NCBI GenBank assembly: GCA_035548835.1
Contig: DASZSB010000168.1
Location: 24,297 to 88,296 of the forward strand
DNA length: 64,000 nucleotides
Source of the DNA: FEN-1219 sp035548835
Lineage (GTDB): Bacteria; Pseudomonadota; Gammaproteobacteria; Steroidobacterales; Rariloculaceae
Direction of reading: 5' to 3'
Made by a program: the position numbers and the translations under genes. This document shows positions 17,595-25,997 of the stretch, in pieces. The first letter of the stretch is position 1, and each line of letters starts with the position of its first letter. The notes under the pieces were generated by a model. It was not told the origin of the DNA, did no database searches, and worked only from the letters and a program-made list of their open reading frames with translations.

Positions 17595-18839
17595 TCAGAC
17601 CTTCCAGTGCGCCAGGTAGTCCTGCTGATCGCCGGTCAGCGAATCGATCGTGACGCCCGCCGCGGCGAGCTTCAGCTCCGCCACGTGCGCGTCGATCTCG
17701 GCGGGCACCGGGTGGCAATCGGGCGCGAGGGGCGTCGTGACGACGTGGCGTGCCGCGAGCGCCTGCAGCGCGAAGCTCATGTCCATGATCTCGGCCGGAT
17801 GCCCGTCGGCGCAGGAGATGTTCACGATGTTGCCGCCCCCGAGCAGGTTCAGCCAGCGGCCGTCGGGCAGGCGAATCCCCTCGACGTTCGCGCGCAGCCC
17901 GCGTCTTTCGGTCGCGTGCTCCGCCAGTGCGGCGACGTCGATCTCCTCCCAGAAGTGGCCCGCATTCGCGAGCAGCACGTTGTCCTTCAGCAGCGGGAAG
18001 TGCTCGCGCCGCAGCGTGTGGCGCACGCCAGTCACCGTCAGCACGACATCGGCGACGCGACAGGCTTGCGCGAGCGGCAGCACGCGGCAACCGTGCATCA
18101 GCGCGTCCGCGGCCTTCACGGGGTCGACCTCGCAGACCACGACGTGCGCGCCCAGGCCCTGCGCGCGCAGGGCGCAGCCCTTGCCGCACCACCCGTAGCC
18201 GACGATGACCACGGTCTTGCCGGCGAGCACGAGATTCGTCGAGCGCATGACGCCTTCCCAGACCGACTGGCCGGTACCGTGCACGTTGTCGAACAGGTAT
18301 TTGCAGCGTGCGTCGTTGACGAGCACCACCGGGAATTCGAGCCGTCCGGCCCTGGCGCGCGCCCGTGCGCGCAGCACGCCGGACGTCGTCTCCTCGCAGG
18401 CGCCCTGCATCTGCGCGCCGTAGGCGCGATGGGACTCGTGCAGCAGCTCGACGAGGTCGCCGCCGTCGTCGATCACGACGTGCGGCTCGATCTCGAGCGC
18501 GATACCCATGTAGCGACGCATCTCTTCCGGCGTGGCGCCATGGCGCGCATACACGTGCAGGCCGTCGGCCGCGAGCGCCGCGACGACGTCGTCCTTGGTG
18601 GATTCGGGGTTGCTGCCGGTGACGGCGACGCTCGCGCCGCCGGCGCGCAGCACGAGCGCGAGGTACGCCGTCTTGGCTTCGAGGTGAATGCACACGGCGA
18701 TTCGTTTGCCGGCGAACGGGCGCTCCGCGGCGAACCGCCGCTCGAGCTCGCGCAGGATCGGCATGTTGCGGCGCACCCAGTCGATCTTGCGCTGTCCCTC
18801 GGGTGCCAGTTCGGGAGCGGCGACGATGTTCTGCTGCAT
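17595..18839 (-). CDS. ahcY: Adenosylhomocysteinase (S-adenosylhomocysteine hydrolase)
   Basis: A 414-residue NAD-dependent hydrolase of the methyl cycle. It shows IHLEAKTAYLALVLRAGGA near the N terminus, DDGGDLVELLHE, the conserved catalytic stretch NDARCKYLFDNVHGTGQS (Lys, Asp, Asn), and the NAD loop VGYGWCGKGCALRAQGLGA. It is shorter than the E. coli-like bacterial type, which carries about 40 extra residues, so it fits the compact archaeal/Thermotoga-like form. ATG at 18839 is preferred; an in-frame TTG at 18848 has no better ribosome site. The gene is followed five bases later by the SAH/MTA deaminase. I looked for a SAH riboswitch in the upstream gap and saw none. Confidence 0.9.
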   Translation of the reverse strand: MQQNIVAAPELAPEGQRKIDWVRRNMPILRELERRFAAERPFAGKRIAVCIHLEAKTAYLALVLRAGGASVAVTGSNPESTKDDVVAALAADGLHVYARHGATPEEMRRYMGIALEIEPHVVIDDGGDLVELLHESHRAYGAQMQGACEETTSGVLRARARARAGRLEFPVVLVNDARCKYLFDNVHGTGQSVWEGVMRSTNLVLAGKTVVIVGYGWCGKGCALRAQGLGAHVVVCEVDPVKAADALMHGCRVLPLAQACRVADVVLTVTGVRHTLRREHFPLLKDNVLLANAGHFWEEIDVAALAEHATERRGLRANVEGIRLPDGRWLNLLGGGNIVNISCADGHPAEIMDMSFALQALAARHVVTTPLAPDCHPVPAEIDAHVAELKLAAAGVTIDSLTGDQQDYLAHWKV

Positions 18840-19172
18840 GGAGTCCAACCGGAGTTCGAATGCGGAAAGCTTGCACGGATGCGAAGTGCGCGCACGTGCC
18901 TGCGATGACGATTAATGACTCACTGGTTGGGTATAGGCAAGCGGCAGCGTGCGACCTTTCCATCGACGTGCGGGCGGAGGCGTCGCGCGAGCGCCACAGC
19001 AATGAATTTCTGTTGACTCGGTTTTAGTTCGGAGCTACGTTTCCGCACACTCTGCGAAACCACAAGCGCCACGCAGAAGTGGCCGCGCCGACGACGCACG
19101 ATTTTTGGGAGTAACTTTTAGTCCGCGTCTGCTCAGACGTACCGTCCTAACAACAGTCCGGGGGGAATCAAC
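18840..19172. other. 333-base divergent intergenic region between ahcY and the TonB receptor gene
   Basis: No gene or RNA family recognised. It holds the candidate promoter at 19013-19041 for the receptor and a T-rich stretch (TTTTTGGGAGTAACTTTTAG, 19101-19120). There is also a short palindrome, CGTCTG-CT-CAGACG (19126-19139), in the putative receptor leader. On the minus strand a TATACC (18930-18935 read backwards) may be part of the ahcY promoter, with no clear -35. Confidence 0.5.
19013..19041 (+). promoter_or_regulatory. Candidate sigma-70 promoter for the TonB receptor gene
   Basis: TTGACT at 19013-19018, a 17-base spacer, and TACGTT at 19036-19041. Transcription would begin near 19048 and give a leader of about 125 bases before the ATG at 19173. 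No Fur-box-like sequence is evident. Confidence 0.4.
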
Positions 19173-22100
19173 ATGCCACGCCGCACGCGGGGCGCCGATC
19201 GGCGCTCATCGGGATTCATTGTCTCTTTCGAACGTAAGAAGCTCGCGGTCGCAGTAGCGACTGCGCTCGCGGTGCCGATGTTCGGCACACACACGGCCTC
19301 CGCGCAGCAGCAAACGGCGCAGCCGCAGCAGCAGCTCGAGGAGATCACCGTCACGGGTTCGCGCATCGTGCGGCGCGACTACGACGCGAACAGCCCCATT
19401 CAGACGGTGGACAAGGGCTCGTTCGAGCAGCAGAACTCGATCGCTCTCGAGACGGCGCTGAACAACCTGCCGCAGTTCGTCCCGGCCGCGCAGGGCATGA
19501 CGCAGCTGCAGGACCAGAGCCAGATGACGGACAACTTCACGACGTTGACCGCCGGCGCGTCCACGATCAGCCTGCGCGGTCTCGGCGCGAACCGGAACCT
19601 CGTGCTGCTCGACGGCTACCGCGCCGTCCCGATCAACGCGACGATGGCCGTCGACCTGAACTCGATCCCGGCGGCGGCGATCGAGCGCGTCGAGGTGATC
19701 ACGGGTGGCGCGTCGTCGGTGTACGGCGCCGACGCCGTGGCCGGCGTCGTGAACTTCATCCTGAAGAAGAACTTCCAGGGCCTCGACCTCGACATTCAGA
19801 CGGGCGCCATGCAGAACGGCGCGGGTGCGGAGTCGCGCGCCTCGGCCCTGTTCGGCGTGTCGAGCGCCGACAACCGCGGCAACATCATGGTGGGCATGGA
19901 GCTCGCCAAGCGAGATCCGGTCCATGCGGACGACACGGCGTTCTGGCATGACGCCCTGCGTGACGGCACCACGTACCCGACGCAGCTGATCTACACGGGC
20001 CCGTATTTCACCAGCAACGCGGCCAACCAGCCGAGCCGGGCCGCGGTCGACGCGATCTTCAACAAGCCCGGGGCGGCCGGCGTCGTGGGCGGAGTCAACG
20101 CCACGGATCCCACCAGGATCGGTGCAGCCACGAACTTCTACTGGAACGCGGACGGCACGCTGTACACGGGCGCCGCGTCGTTCAGCAACGGCACGACCCC
20201 GGTCGGCCCCGGTGCCACGGCGGGTGCGTACCGCTACAACGGCCCGACGTATACGTCGCGGACCAACGCGAGCGTGCCGGGCGACTACCCGTTCCGCTAC
20301 GTCAACAATGAAGGGCAGCTGATCCAGCACATCCTGCCGTTCGAGGCCACGATCCCGCTGGATCGCAGCTCCGTGTTCGGCCGTGCGAGCTACGACATCT
20401 CGGACAACGTCAGCGCTTACGCGCAGTTCCTCGGCGTCTCATCGAAGACCCGGCGTTACTTCACGGACTCTCCGGCCGTCGCCGGCTGGGGCATGATCGC
20501 GCAGCACGGCAACGGCGTGTATGCGCCGTCGCTGAACGCGGATGGCAGCACCAACGCGGCGTATCTGCCCGGCGGTCAGTACGGCCTCAATTGCGCCGCG
20601 ATGGGCGGCTGCACGAAGTCCCAGGCCTTCCCGGTCTCTCCCGAGCTCGCGGCGCTGCTCGATTCGCGGCCGAACCCCGAAGCCGACTGGAGCTTCAACT
20701 ACGGCATGGATTTCGGCGACTTCGGCGCGCCGGGCAACCTGTATCGCTCGGTGTTCAGCGAGTCGCGCACGAATCAGCTGTCGTTCGGCCTGAAGGGCAA
20801 GCTGGATGCCATCGACGGCACCTGGGACGTGGTCGCGTCCAAGGGCGCAGCGAAGCTCGACATCCACCTCGAGGGCTACGCGTCGCTGACGCGCGTGCGC
20901 ACGATCATGGGCTCGCCGAACTGGGGCAAGGGGTTCTTCGCCCAGGGCAACTCCGGCGCACCGGGCTTCGGCTTCTCCGGCGGCATCGCGACATGCACGA
21001 GCGGCGTGCCCGTCTTCGGCGATCACGGCAACATCAGTCAGGACTGCCTGAACGCGATGTACGTGACGCTGAACCACCAGTCCGAGATGGATCAGAAGTT
21101 CATCGAGGGCAACGTGCAGGGCCGTGCGTTCAACATGCCGGCGGGCGAGGCCCGCTTCTCGGCCGGCGTCCACACGCGCACGAACTCGTACTACTACATC
21201 TTCGATCCGCTGCAGACGGAGAACTCGTTCAACGACAATCCGGAGGGCTTCCCGGCCGACAACACGAAGGGTGAAACGTCGGTCAAGGAGATCTACGGCG
21301 AAATGCTGCTGCCGCTCGTGAAGGACAAGACGGCGGCGAAGCACCTGAACCTCGAGCTCGGTTATCGCTACTCCGACTACGAGCTGCAGGGCGGCGTGGG
21401 GACCTGGAAGGCCCTGATCGACTGGGGCATCACGGATACGCTGCGCTTCCGCGGCGGCAAGCAGCTGGCCACGCGCGCGCCGAACATCGCGGAGCTGTTC
21501 CAGGCGAACACGCAATCCTGGTCGGTGCAGTTCGGCGGCGAGCCGTGCGCGACCAACAGCAACTTCACGTACGGCGCCAACCCGGCCCGCAACCCGAACG
21601 CCGCGGCCGTGCAGGCGCTGTGCTCGCAGATCATCGGCTCGGTCGCCTCGACGTACTACTCGCCGGCGCAGCAGGCCCAGATCAACCCGGTCGTGTGGCT
21701 GCCGTTCGTGGACGCCACGGGTAACCCGAAGGTCAACCCGGAAGAGGCGAACACGTTGACTGCGGGCTTCGTCTGGCGGCCGAACTCCAAGCACGAGAAG
21801 CTGAACGGGCTGAACCTGAGCGTCGATTACTACGACATCAAGATCACGGACATGATCTCGGTCGAGGGCGCGCTGACGGTGTACGAGAAGTGCCTGAGCG
21901 CGGCGTCGAACCCCACGTATGACCCGACGAACCCGGCGTGCCTCAAGATCCACCGCAACCCCGTCACGGGAACGGCCACCACCACGACCGTCTCGTACGT
22001 CAACGCGGCGTACGCCGAAGTGTCGGGCATCGACTTCACGGCGGATTGGCGCACCGACATGGCGGGCGGCAAGTTCGGCGTGAACTTCATGATCTCGTCG

Positions 22101-22589
22101 CTGCTGGACGAGAAGACGCAGGACACGGTGAACGCGCCGGTGATCGACTGGAAGGGCAGCTTGGGCCCGTCGGCGACGACGTCGCTGAACAACGGCGCCT
22201 ACCGCTACCGCACGTTCACGACGGTCAACTACGGTCGCGGCGACTGGAACCTGGCCCTGCGCTGGCGCCATCTGCCGACGGCAATCGATGCCGCGCAGGC
22301 CGTCATCAACTCGAACATCAAGGCGGGTCTTGCCGCACCGGGGACGTTGGCCACGACGCTCGGCGCGGAGAGCACGTACGACGTGTTCGACTTGTCGGGC
22401 AGCTACGCGATCGGTCCGAAGACGAACCTCCGCTATGGCGTCGACAACCTGTTCGACCGGATGCCGGTCTGCACGGGAGGCCGGAGCGCGGCGGATCCGC
22501 ATCCGGCTCCGTGCGGTGGCGAGACGGAAGCGGGCTTCTACGACATCCTGGGCCGCAGCTTCTATGTCGGCGTGAAGGTGTCCTTCTGA
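19173..22589 (+). CDS. TonB-dependent outer-membrane receptor (large, Caulobacter/Xanthomonas-like type)
   Basis: A 1138-residue outer-membrane barrel protein. The signal (about residues 1-44, ending HTASAQ) is followed by LEEITVTGSRI, a TonB-box-like start of the plug. Then come the plug motifs TISLRGLGANRNLVLLDG and IERVEVITGGASSVYGADAVAGVVNFI. The C terminus ends in phenylalanine (FYVGVKVSF), the assembly signal for BamA. The size and many insertions resemble receptors for plant-derived or complex organic substrates, but ligand cannot be assigned. The ribosome site GGGGGGAA precedes the ATG. The gene is bounded by a promoter upstream and a strong terminator at 22618-22651, so it is a single-gene unit, followed by an oxygenase gene of a type often beside such receptors. 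Confidence 0.93.
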   Translation: MPRRTRGADRRSSGFIVSFERKKLAVAVATALAVPMFGTHTASAQQQTAQPQQQLEEITVTGSRIVRRDYDANSPIQTVDKGSFEQQNSIALETALNNLPQFVPAAQGMTQLQDQSQMTDNFTTLTAGASTISLRGLGANRNLVLLDGYRAVPINATMAVDLNSIPAAAIERVEVITGGASSVYGADAVAGVVNFILKKNFQGLDLDIQTGAMQNGAGAESRASALFGVSSADNRGNIMVGMELAKRDPVHADDTAFWHDALRDGTTYPTQLIYTGPYFTSNAANQPSRAAVDAIFNKPGAAGVVGGVNATDPTRIGAATNFYWNADGTLYTGAASFSNGTTPVGPGATAGAYRYNGPTYTSRTNASVPGDYPFRYVNNEGQLIQHILPFEATIPLDRSSVFGRASYDISDNVSAYAQFLGVSSKTRRYFTDSPAVAGWGMIAQHGNGVYAPSLNADGSTNAAYLPGGQYGLNCAAMGGCTKSQAFPVSPELAALLDSRPNPEADWSFNYGMDFGDFGAPGNLYRSVFSESRTNQLSFGLKGKLDAIDGTWDVVASKGAAKLDIHLEGYASLTRVRTIMGSPNWGKGFFAQGNSGAPGFGFSGGIATCTSGVPVFGDHGNISQDCLNAMYVTLNHQSEMDQKFIEGNVQGRAFNMPAGEARFSAGVHTRTNSYYYIFDPLQTENSFNDNPEGFPADNTKGETSVKEIYGEMLLPLVKDKTAAKHLNLELGYRYSDYELQGGVGTWKALIDWGITDTLRFRGGKQLATRAPNIAELFQANTQSWSVQFGGEPCATNSNFTYGANPARNPNAAAVQALCSQIIGSVASTYYSPAQQAQINPVVWLPFVDATGNPKVNPEEANTLTAGFVWRPNSKHEKLNGLNLSVDYYDIKITDMISVEGALTVYEKCLSAASNPTYDPTNPACLKIHRNPVTGTATTTTVSYVNAAYAEVSGIDFTADWRTDMAGGKFGVNFMISSLLDEKTQDTVNAPVIDWKGSLGPSATTSLNNGAYRYRTFTTVNYGRGDWNLALRWRHLPTAIDAAQAVINSNIKAGLAAPGTLATTLGAESTYDVFDLSGSYAIGPKTNLRYGVDNLFDRMPVCTGGRSAADPHPAPCGGETEAGFYDILGRSFYVGVKVSF

Positions 22590-22617
22590 GCGTACGGCTC
22601 TAGGGATGTGCTCCGAC

Positions 22618-22651
22618 GCGACGGCGAGCCTCTGGCTCGCCGTCGCCTTTT
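22618..22651 (+). terminator. Intrinsic terminator after the TonB receptor gene
   Basis: A perfect 13-bp stem (GCGACGGCGAGCC, 22618-22630, with GGCTCGCCGTCGC, 22634-22646) closed by a three-base loop and followed by CTTTT. It is the clearest terminator in the window and separates the receptor from the oxygenase gene. Confidence 0.88.
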
Positions 22652-22702
22652 CGGGGGTGCGGCCCCGGGGCGGGGCGCACGGGATTTCCGGCGCGCGCCG
22701 GA

Positions 22703-22732
22703 TTGGTCCGCCCGGCGTCGTTGGGCCATAAT
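22703..22732 (+). promoter_or_regulatory. Candidate promoter for the 2OG-Fe(II) oxygenase gene
   Basis: TTGGTC at 22703-22708, an 18-base spacer, and CATAAT at 22727-22732, after the receptor's terminator and 43 bases before the ATG at 22776. The -10 matches five of six consensus bases. Confidence 0.4.
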
Positions 22733-22775
22733 CGATTTCGGATTTCTTCCTGCGAAACAGAGCCCTGCCGCCAAG

Positions 22776-23852
22776 ATGGCCAGCGTGCGCCAACCGTTGT
22801 CGTCCGACGTCCTGCGCTCCGAGCAGTGCGATGCCGCGGGCGCGCACGGCGATGCCATCACGCATCTCGCGACGGGCGCGCGCAAGCGCGACGTCGAAGC
22901 GATGACGCGGCTCGGCAAACGCCTGCTCGTCGGCGACCGCGCACCCTGCCTGCCGAAGGACGGAGCCGGTCTGATCGCCGACGCCAGTGCACGCGGCGGT
23001 GCGGAGGCGGCCGCGGTGCTCGCCGTGCTGTATGCCGTCGGCGCCAGCCGGGGCCACGGTGTCGCCGCGGCCCTGGAGCAGCTGATCCTCGCGGCCGAAC
23101 GCGGCTGGGAGAGCGCCCAGGCCCAGCTGCGCGTGCTGGCTGCGGGGCCGGCGGACGCCGATCCGGCCGGGGAGCCCGAGACCGCCGCGGGCGGCACGGG
23201 CGCCTGGCGCCTGCTCGGGCAGCGCGTCGATCTCGCGGCCTGGCAGACGCCACCCGCCGCAGTGGATCTCAGCGACAGTCCGCAGATTCGGTCGTATCCG
23301 AAGTTCGTGAGCCCGCGCGCCTGTCGGTGGTTCATCGAGCGGTCGCGCGGCCGCCTGTCGCGAGCGCTGGTGTACGAGGCGCTGAGCCGGGAGGTCATGG
23401 CACGGCCGACGCGCACGAACACGGCCGCCGTGTTCAACATGACGGACACGGATCTCGTGTTCGTCTTCACGCAGCAGCGGATGGCGGCCTGTCTGGGCGT
23501 CTCGCTGCGCCAGTTCGAGGCGGCCACGGTGCTGCACTACGACGAGGGCGAGGAGATCACCGATCACTACGACTTCATCGATCCGAACATCCCCGACTAC
23601 GCGCAGGAAATCGCGCAGCAGGGCGAGCGGATCGTGACGTTCCTGGTCTATCTGAACGACGACTACGCAGGGGGCGAGACTGCGTTTCCGCGGCTCGGCA
23701 TCGAGCACAAGGGGCAGTGCGGCGAAGGCCTGTTCTTCGTGAATGCGTTCGACGGGCGCGCGGACACGCGCACGCTGCACGCGGGCCGCACGCCCGCGGG
23801 CGGCGAGAAGTGGATCATTTCGCAATTCGTACGCAATCGCGCGCTGTTGTGA
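22776..23852 (+). CDS. Prolyl 4-hydroxylase-like 2OG-Fe(II) oxygenase with Sel1-like N-terminal region
   Basis: A 358-residue cytoplasmic protein. The first 150 residues are alanine-rich helical repeats resembling Sel1/TPR units (EAMTRLGKRLLVGD, AAALEQLILAAERGWESA). The C-terminal P4Hc domain has the iron ligands in ITDHYDFIDP (H264, D266) and TLHAGRTP (H335). The 2-oxoglutarate-binding lysine is in GGEKW (K345). VYLNDDYAGGETAFPRLG is the characteristic strand-turn. The substrate is probably a protein or peptide, perhaps a receptor or its cargo, but this is inference. ATG at 22776 is chosen because the frame upstream runs through the terminator. The exported VOC gene begins 35 bases downstream. 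Confidence 0.87.
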   Translation: MASVRQPLSSDVLRSEQCDAAGAHGDAITHLATGARKRDVEAMTRLGKRLLVGDRAPCLPKDGAGLIADASARGGAEAAAVLAVLYAVGASRGHGVAAALEQLILAAERGWESAQAQLRVLAAGPADADPAGEPETAAGGTGAWRLLGQRVDLAAWQTPPAAVDLSDSPQIRSYPKFVSPRACRWFIERSRGRLSRALVYEALSREVMARPTRTNTAAVFNMTDTDLVFVFTQQRMAACLGVSLRQFEAATVLHYDEGEEITDHYDFIDPNIPDYAQEIAQQGERIVTFLVYLNDDYAGGETAFPRLGIEHKGQCGEGLFFVNAFDGRADTRTLHAGRTPAGGEKWIISQFVRNRALL

Positions 23853-23887
23853 CGCGGGAGCGACGGGCTCCACAAGGGGGAATCGAC

Positions 23888-24889
23888 ATGCACGGCAAAC
23901 ACCGGATCGGCATCGCGCTCGCAATCATGGCCTTGGCGGCGACAGCCGGCGCCCAAGAGCCCGTGGGTCGAATCCAGTCGCTCTCGCATGCGATCCATGC
24001 GGTCAACGACCTCGATACGACGCTCGCGTTCTATCGCGACGTGTTCGGCATCGAGGGCAAGGCCGTCGACTTCCCGAACCCTGGCGTGCCGCTGCTGACG
24101 AATGCGCCCGGCGTCACATTGCGCCTGTCCATGGTCGCGCTGCCCGGCGGCACGCGCTTCGAGTTCACGCACTTCAAGGGGCTCGAGCGCCAGCCGGCCC
24201 AGGCGAAGTACACCGATCCCGGCGCCGCGAGCCTCGTCCTGTACGTGCGCGACATCGATGCAGTCGCGGCCGCCGCGAAGAAGGCGCACGCCGTCATCGT
24301 GACCACGGGCGGCGCGCCGGTCGAGATCGCCACGCCACAGGGCAAGACGCGCTCGATCATCCTGCGCGACCCGGACGGGTTCTTCCTGCAGCTCGTGCAG
24401 GAGACGCCCGCGGCCGGTGCGCCGCAGGGCAGCATCCACCGCGTCACCGTGGCCTATACGATGGAAAGCGCCGACGCGACGAAACGCTTCTACACCGGCA
24501 TGCTCGGCGTCGGGCTCGAGGGCGGCGCGGCCTTCGTCAAGGACCCCGCGTTTGCGAAGCTCGTCGGCGCGCCCGACAACGTGGAGTTCCGCAGGCTGAG
24601 CGGCACGCTGCCGCCCGGAACCCGCGTCGATTTCACGGAGTTCCGCGGCGTGCCGCGCAGCAAGTTCCACCTGCGGGTCCGCGACCCCGGCGCGCCGGCC
24701 CTGGCCATCCAGGTGGAGAACCTCGTGGGCATGGTGGCGCAGATGAAAGGGGCGGGCGTGAACGTGATCTCGACGAACGGTCAGCTGGTCGACTTTGGCA
24801 ACGGCGTCCACAACATCTTCGTGGAGGATCCGAACGGCATGAACCTCGAGCTGATCGAGCGGTCGCCGCCGCCAGGCGGCAGCAAGTAG
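23888..24889 (+). CDS. Exported protein with two VOC (glyoxalase/dioxygenase-type) domains
   Basis: A 333-residue protein with a Sec signal (cleavage after ATAGA). Two vicinal-oxygen-chelate modules follow. The first (about 28-175) opens with SLSHAIHAVNDLDTTLAFYRDVFG and ends RSIILRDPDGFFLQLVQ. The second (about 185-325) opens with HRVTVAYTMESADATKRFYTGMLG and ends HNIFVEDPNGMNLELIE. The N-terminal His of each module and the C-terminal Glu of the FLQL/NLEL strands would chelate a metal. VOC enzymes are usually cytoplasmic; an exported double-VOC protein occurs again at 44264-45289. Reaction unknown. GGGGGAA precedes the ATG. Confidence 0.82.
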   Translation: MHGKHRIGIALAIMALAATAGAQEPVGRIQSLSHAIHAVNDLDTTLAFYRDVFGIEGKAVDFPNPGVPLLTNAPGVTLRLSMVALPGGTRFEFTHFKGLERQPAQAKYTDPGAASLVLYVRDIDAVAAAAKKAHAVIVTTGGAPVEIATPQGKTRSIILRDPDGFFLQLVQETPAAGAPQGSIHRVTVAYTMESADATKRFYTGMLGVGLEGGAAFVKDPAFAKLVGAPDNVEFRRLSGTLPPGTRVDFTEFRGVPRSKFHLRVRDPGAPALAIQVENLVGMVAQMKGAGVNVISTNGQLVDFGNGVHNIFVEDPNGMNLELIERSPPPGGSK

Positions 24890-24934
24890 CATGGATTTGC
24901 ACAGAGACCACGAGCGGACGAGGGGCAGAGCAAC

Positions 24935-25972
24935 ATGAGACGGGTGTCGTGGGGAACTTGTGCGGCGGCCGCGGTCGTCGCGGCCGCTCTCGGCGCGCAG
25001 GCGCAGACGTCGGCGCCCATTCAGGCGAGCGACGTGCCGCAGCGCAAGAAGGTGGCGCCTCTGCCGCCGCGCGGCACCTACGTGCCGCCGAAGACCTCGT
25101 GGGGCGACCCCGCGATCGCCGGCGCGTACAACAACAGCGACGAGAGCGGCATTCCGTTCGAGCGGCCGGCCGAGTACGCGGGTCGTACGCTCGACAGCTT
25201 CACGCCGGAGGAGCTCGCGAAGATCACGAGGCAGCGCCAGGAGCAGACCATCGAGCGCAATCCGACGCTGTCCGAGTTTCCGGGCGCCACGAGCCCGATG
25301 CACTGGTTCGAGAACTACTTCGCGGCCAACAGCCGGGCGTGGCTCGTCTCCGATCCGCCGGACGGCAAGGTGCCCGAGCTGACGGACGAGGCGCGGCAGC
25401 GGGCGGCGGCACGCGAGGAGGCTCGCAAGGGACGCGGACCGGCGGATTCCTACACGGATCGCAGCCTGTACGACCGCTGCATCACGCGCGGCGTGCCGGG
25501 CTCGATGATGCCGGCCATCTACGGCAACTCGTATCAGATCATGCAGAGCCCCGACGCGGTGACCATCACGTACGAGATGATCCACGACACACGGGTGATC
25601 CCGCTCGACGGCCGGCCGCACGTCGCGCCCGCGATACGCCAGTACCTGGGTGACGCGCGCGGTCACTGGGAGGGCAACACGCTGGTCGTCGAGACCACGA
25701 ATTTCAACGACAGGGTGCCGTTCCGCGGCTCGAGCCAGGAGCTCAAGCTCATCGAGCGCTTCACGCCGCTCGGCCCGGACACGCTCGAATGGTCGGTAAC
25801 CTTCGACGATCCGCACACCTGGGCGCGGCCGTGGACGTTCGCCATGAACCTCACGCACGACGAATCGCAGCCGCTGTTCGAGTACGCCTGCCACGAGGGC
25901 AACTACGGCCTGCGCAACATGTTGTCGGCTGCGCGCGCCGAGGAAGCGGCCGCGCAGAAGAAGGGCAAGTAG
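24935..25972 (+). CDS. Exported protein of an uncharacterised family (WEGDTLVVE / CHEGNYGLRN type)
   Basis: A 345-residue exported protein (signal ends near QAQTS). No enzyme family is recognised. Conserved blocks are TSWGDPAIAGAYNN near the N terminus, SLYDRCITRGVPGSMMP in the middle, and GHWEGNTLVVETTNFND and FEYACHEGNYGLRNMLSAAR near the C terminus. The gene at 48834-49832 is a clear paralogue. The WEGDTLVV block is also present in the DUF6152-fused proteins at 40968 and 49985, so a common C-terminal module is likely. The conserved cysteine and histidines (CITRG, CHEGN) could bind metal or haem, but this is untested. It follows the VOC gene by 45 bases on the same strand. Confidence 0.72.
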   Translation: MRRVSWGTCAAAAVVAAALGAQAQTSAPIQASDVPQRKKVAPLPPRGTYVPPKTSWGDPAIAGAYNNSDESGIPFERPAEYAGRTLDSFTPEELAKITRQRQEQTIERNPTLSEFPGATSPMHWFENYFAANSRAWLVSDPPDGKVPELTDEARQRAAAREEARKGRGPADSYTDRSLYDRCITRGVPGSMMPAIYGNSYQIMQSPDAVTITYEMIHDTRVIPLDGRPHVAPAIRQYLGDARGHWEGNTLVVETTNFNDRVPFRGSSQELKLIERFTPLGPDTLEWSVTFDDPHTWARPWTFAMNLTHDESQPLFEYACHEGNYGLRNMLSAARAEEAAAQKKGK

Positions 25973-25997
25973 GGCGGACGACGTGCGCCGCCGCCGC

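Noticed and set aside
18840..18970. SAH riboswitch before ahcY
   Set aside because: The family is often controlled this way, but I could not match the conserved core on the minus strand.
20439..23924. Long minus-strand frame opposite the TonB receptor and oxygenase genes
   Set aside because: It crosses two well supported genes and the receptor's terminator and has low-complexity Arg/His composition.
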